Of a stretch of DNA of 64,000 nt, positions 63,280 through 64,000 are shown piece by piece (within the stretch, counting starts at the first letter, position 1; every line of letters starts with the position of its first letter). The position numbers and the translations under genes are program-made. This stretch comes from Peribacillus saganii (GTDB lineage: Bacteria; Bacillota; Bacilli; Bacillales; DSM-1321), in assembly GCF_003429095.1 (NCBI RefSeq), contig NZ_QVTE01000055.1, positions 36,693 through 100,692 of the forward strand, given 5' to 3'. The notes under the pieces were generated by a model. The model worked only from the letters and a program-made list of their open reading frames with translations. It had not been told where the DNA came from and did not search any database.

Positions 63280-63885
63280 TTGGGCGCAGAAGGAATCATG
63301 TCGATTCTCGGGTTAGGATTTCTCTTAGGAGTTAAACATGCGATAGAGCCTGATCATGTTATAGCTATTTCAACTATCGCAAGCCGCAGCAGAAAATTAA
63401 TGCGGTCTTCTTTGACGGGAGTATTCTGGGGAATTGGACATACAGCTACATTGTTGTTTGTCGGTATGTTTATTATCTTGGCTAAGGGTGAAATCCCCGA
63501 ATTATGGGCGATGAGTATGGAATTTTTGGTTGGCATTATGATTGTATACTTCGGGTTAGCAACGATAGTTTCTTATAGAAAACAACATATACATACAGAA
63601 CATGATCATGATTTACACAGTAATACCAAAATTGCTAAAAGGAGGGGTGGCTCATACCGGAAATCGATGTTTATGGCGTTAATACACGGGCTTGCTGGAA
63701 GCGCTTCGATGGTCTTGTTAACAATGAGTACGGTGAATAGCAGTTGGGGTGCAATATACATTCTGGTATTTGGTGTAGGTACCATTGCAGGAATGCTGCT
63801 GTTTACAACTATAATTGGAATCCCATTTGTTTTTAGCGGCAGTAAACGGAGTCTGCATAACGTACTAACTAAATTAACAGGTGCG
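63280..63885 (+). pseudogene. UreH/NicO-type nickel transporter gene, interrupted
   Basis: About 202 residues are recognisable. GFLLGVKHAIEPDHVIAISTIAS is the HX4DH-like metal motif of NiCoT/UreH proteins, GVFWGIGHTATLLFVG is the second conserved His region, and a His-rich loop (HIHTEHDHDLH) sits in the middle. The last family-like residues are NVLTKLTGAC. After that the frame reads foreign sequence to a stop at 63939, where a final membrane span is expected. GGAGGG precedes a TTG start. The break coincides with the start of a group II intron-like sequence, so the gene may still work if the intron is spliced. Confidence 0.7.
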
Positions 63886-64000
63886 TGTGCGGCCGAGCAT
63901 AGGTCGTATCATATAGCGGGTGGGATTCCCGTCGAGTAAGAACTAGCCATTCGCTCGTAGCGAGTCTTGGAGGGCTAAAGGTAACTTTAGCTTTTAAGCG
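63885..64000 (+). mobile_element. 5' end of a probable group II intron (class C-like), truncated by window edge
   Basis: From the GUGYG-type boundary (GTGTGCGGCC at 63885, or GTGCG at 63881) the sequence shows ATAGCGGGTGGGATTCCCG, AAGAACTAGCC, TCGCTCGTAGCGAG and GGGCTAAAGGTAACTTTAGC. These compact stem-loops are like domain I of bacterial group II introns. It starts abruptly inside the nickel transporter reading frame. The maturase gene and domains V-VI would be beyond the window. Confidence 0.6.

Overview
The window looks like chromosome of a low-to-moderate GC, Gram-positive, spore-forming Bacillaceae species (Bacillus sensu lato). Evidence: strong AGGAGG-type ribosome binding sites with frequent TTG/GTG starts, a SleB-type spore-cortex hydrolase, a KapD-like exonuclease, TPP and cobalamin riboswitches, a cytochrome b558-type succinate dehydrogenase, and a cobalamin operon whose gene order (cbiW-cbiH60-cbiX-cbiJ-cbiC-cbiD-cbiET-cbiL-cbiF-cbiG-cbiA-cobA) is the one described from Bacillus (Priestia) megaterium. 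I saw no tRNA, rRNA or CRISPR array.

Region 1 (1-4.1 kb, minus strand): a cut-off KapD-like exonuclease, a SleB-family hydrolase, and a thiW-thiC thiamine unit under a TPP riboswitch with an intrinsic terminator. Region 2 (4.2-19.8 kb, plus strand): a cobalamin riboswitch and terminator, then one long operon. cbiMNQO encodes an energy-coupling cobalt importer, and twelve biosynthesis genes follow that should carry the early-cobalt-insertion pathway as far as cob(II)yrinic acid a,c-diamide. Two roughly 470-bp non-coding segments interrupt the otherwise overlapping genes: a folded dispersed repeat and a degenerate array with a 21-nt period. Region 3 (19.8-26.2 kb): unrelated single genes (PTS-type IIC protein, DadA-like oxidase, DHA2 drug exporter, small unknown protein, membrane acyltransferase), with a second copy of the 21-nt array.

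Region 4 (26.3-35.5 kb): two paralogous arginine-deiminase/dimethylargininase-like enzymes flank a polar amino-acid ABC transporter and are followed by a metal-dependent deaminase-type amidohydrolase. A separate FCD-GntR regulated unit follows, with a two-subunit class I fumarase/tartrate dehydratase and a tartrate/D-malate dehydrogenase. Region 5 (35.9-56.5 kb) is a large catabolic island for carboxylic acids. It has a TRAP transporter split between divergent operons, a SLC13 carriers gene, two FCD-GntR regulators, a CitE-like lyase, two MmgE/PrpD proteins, a SucCD-like CoA ligase, an extra SdhCAB, an additional SdhA-like flavoprotein and a second class I fumarase-type pair. Region 6 (56.7-61.1 kb) adds HMG-CoA lyase, enoyl-CoA hydratase, acyl-CoA dehydrogenase and a class III CoA-transferase.

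A near-palindromic site based on ATTGGATCCAAT occurs six times, each just upstream of a start codon between 38.5 and 56.7 kb, and ties regions 5 and 6 into one likely regulon. The enzyme set suggests activation of a C4/C5 dicarboxylate (itaconate, citramalate, mesaconate or malate) to a CoA ester and its cleavage to acetyl-CoA plus a keto acid. This is inference, not demonstrated. The window ends with a succinate-semialdehyde dehydrogenase-like gene and a UreH/NicO-type nickel transporter gene that appears to be interrupted by the 5' end of a group II intron running off the edge.
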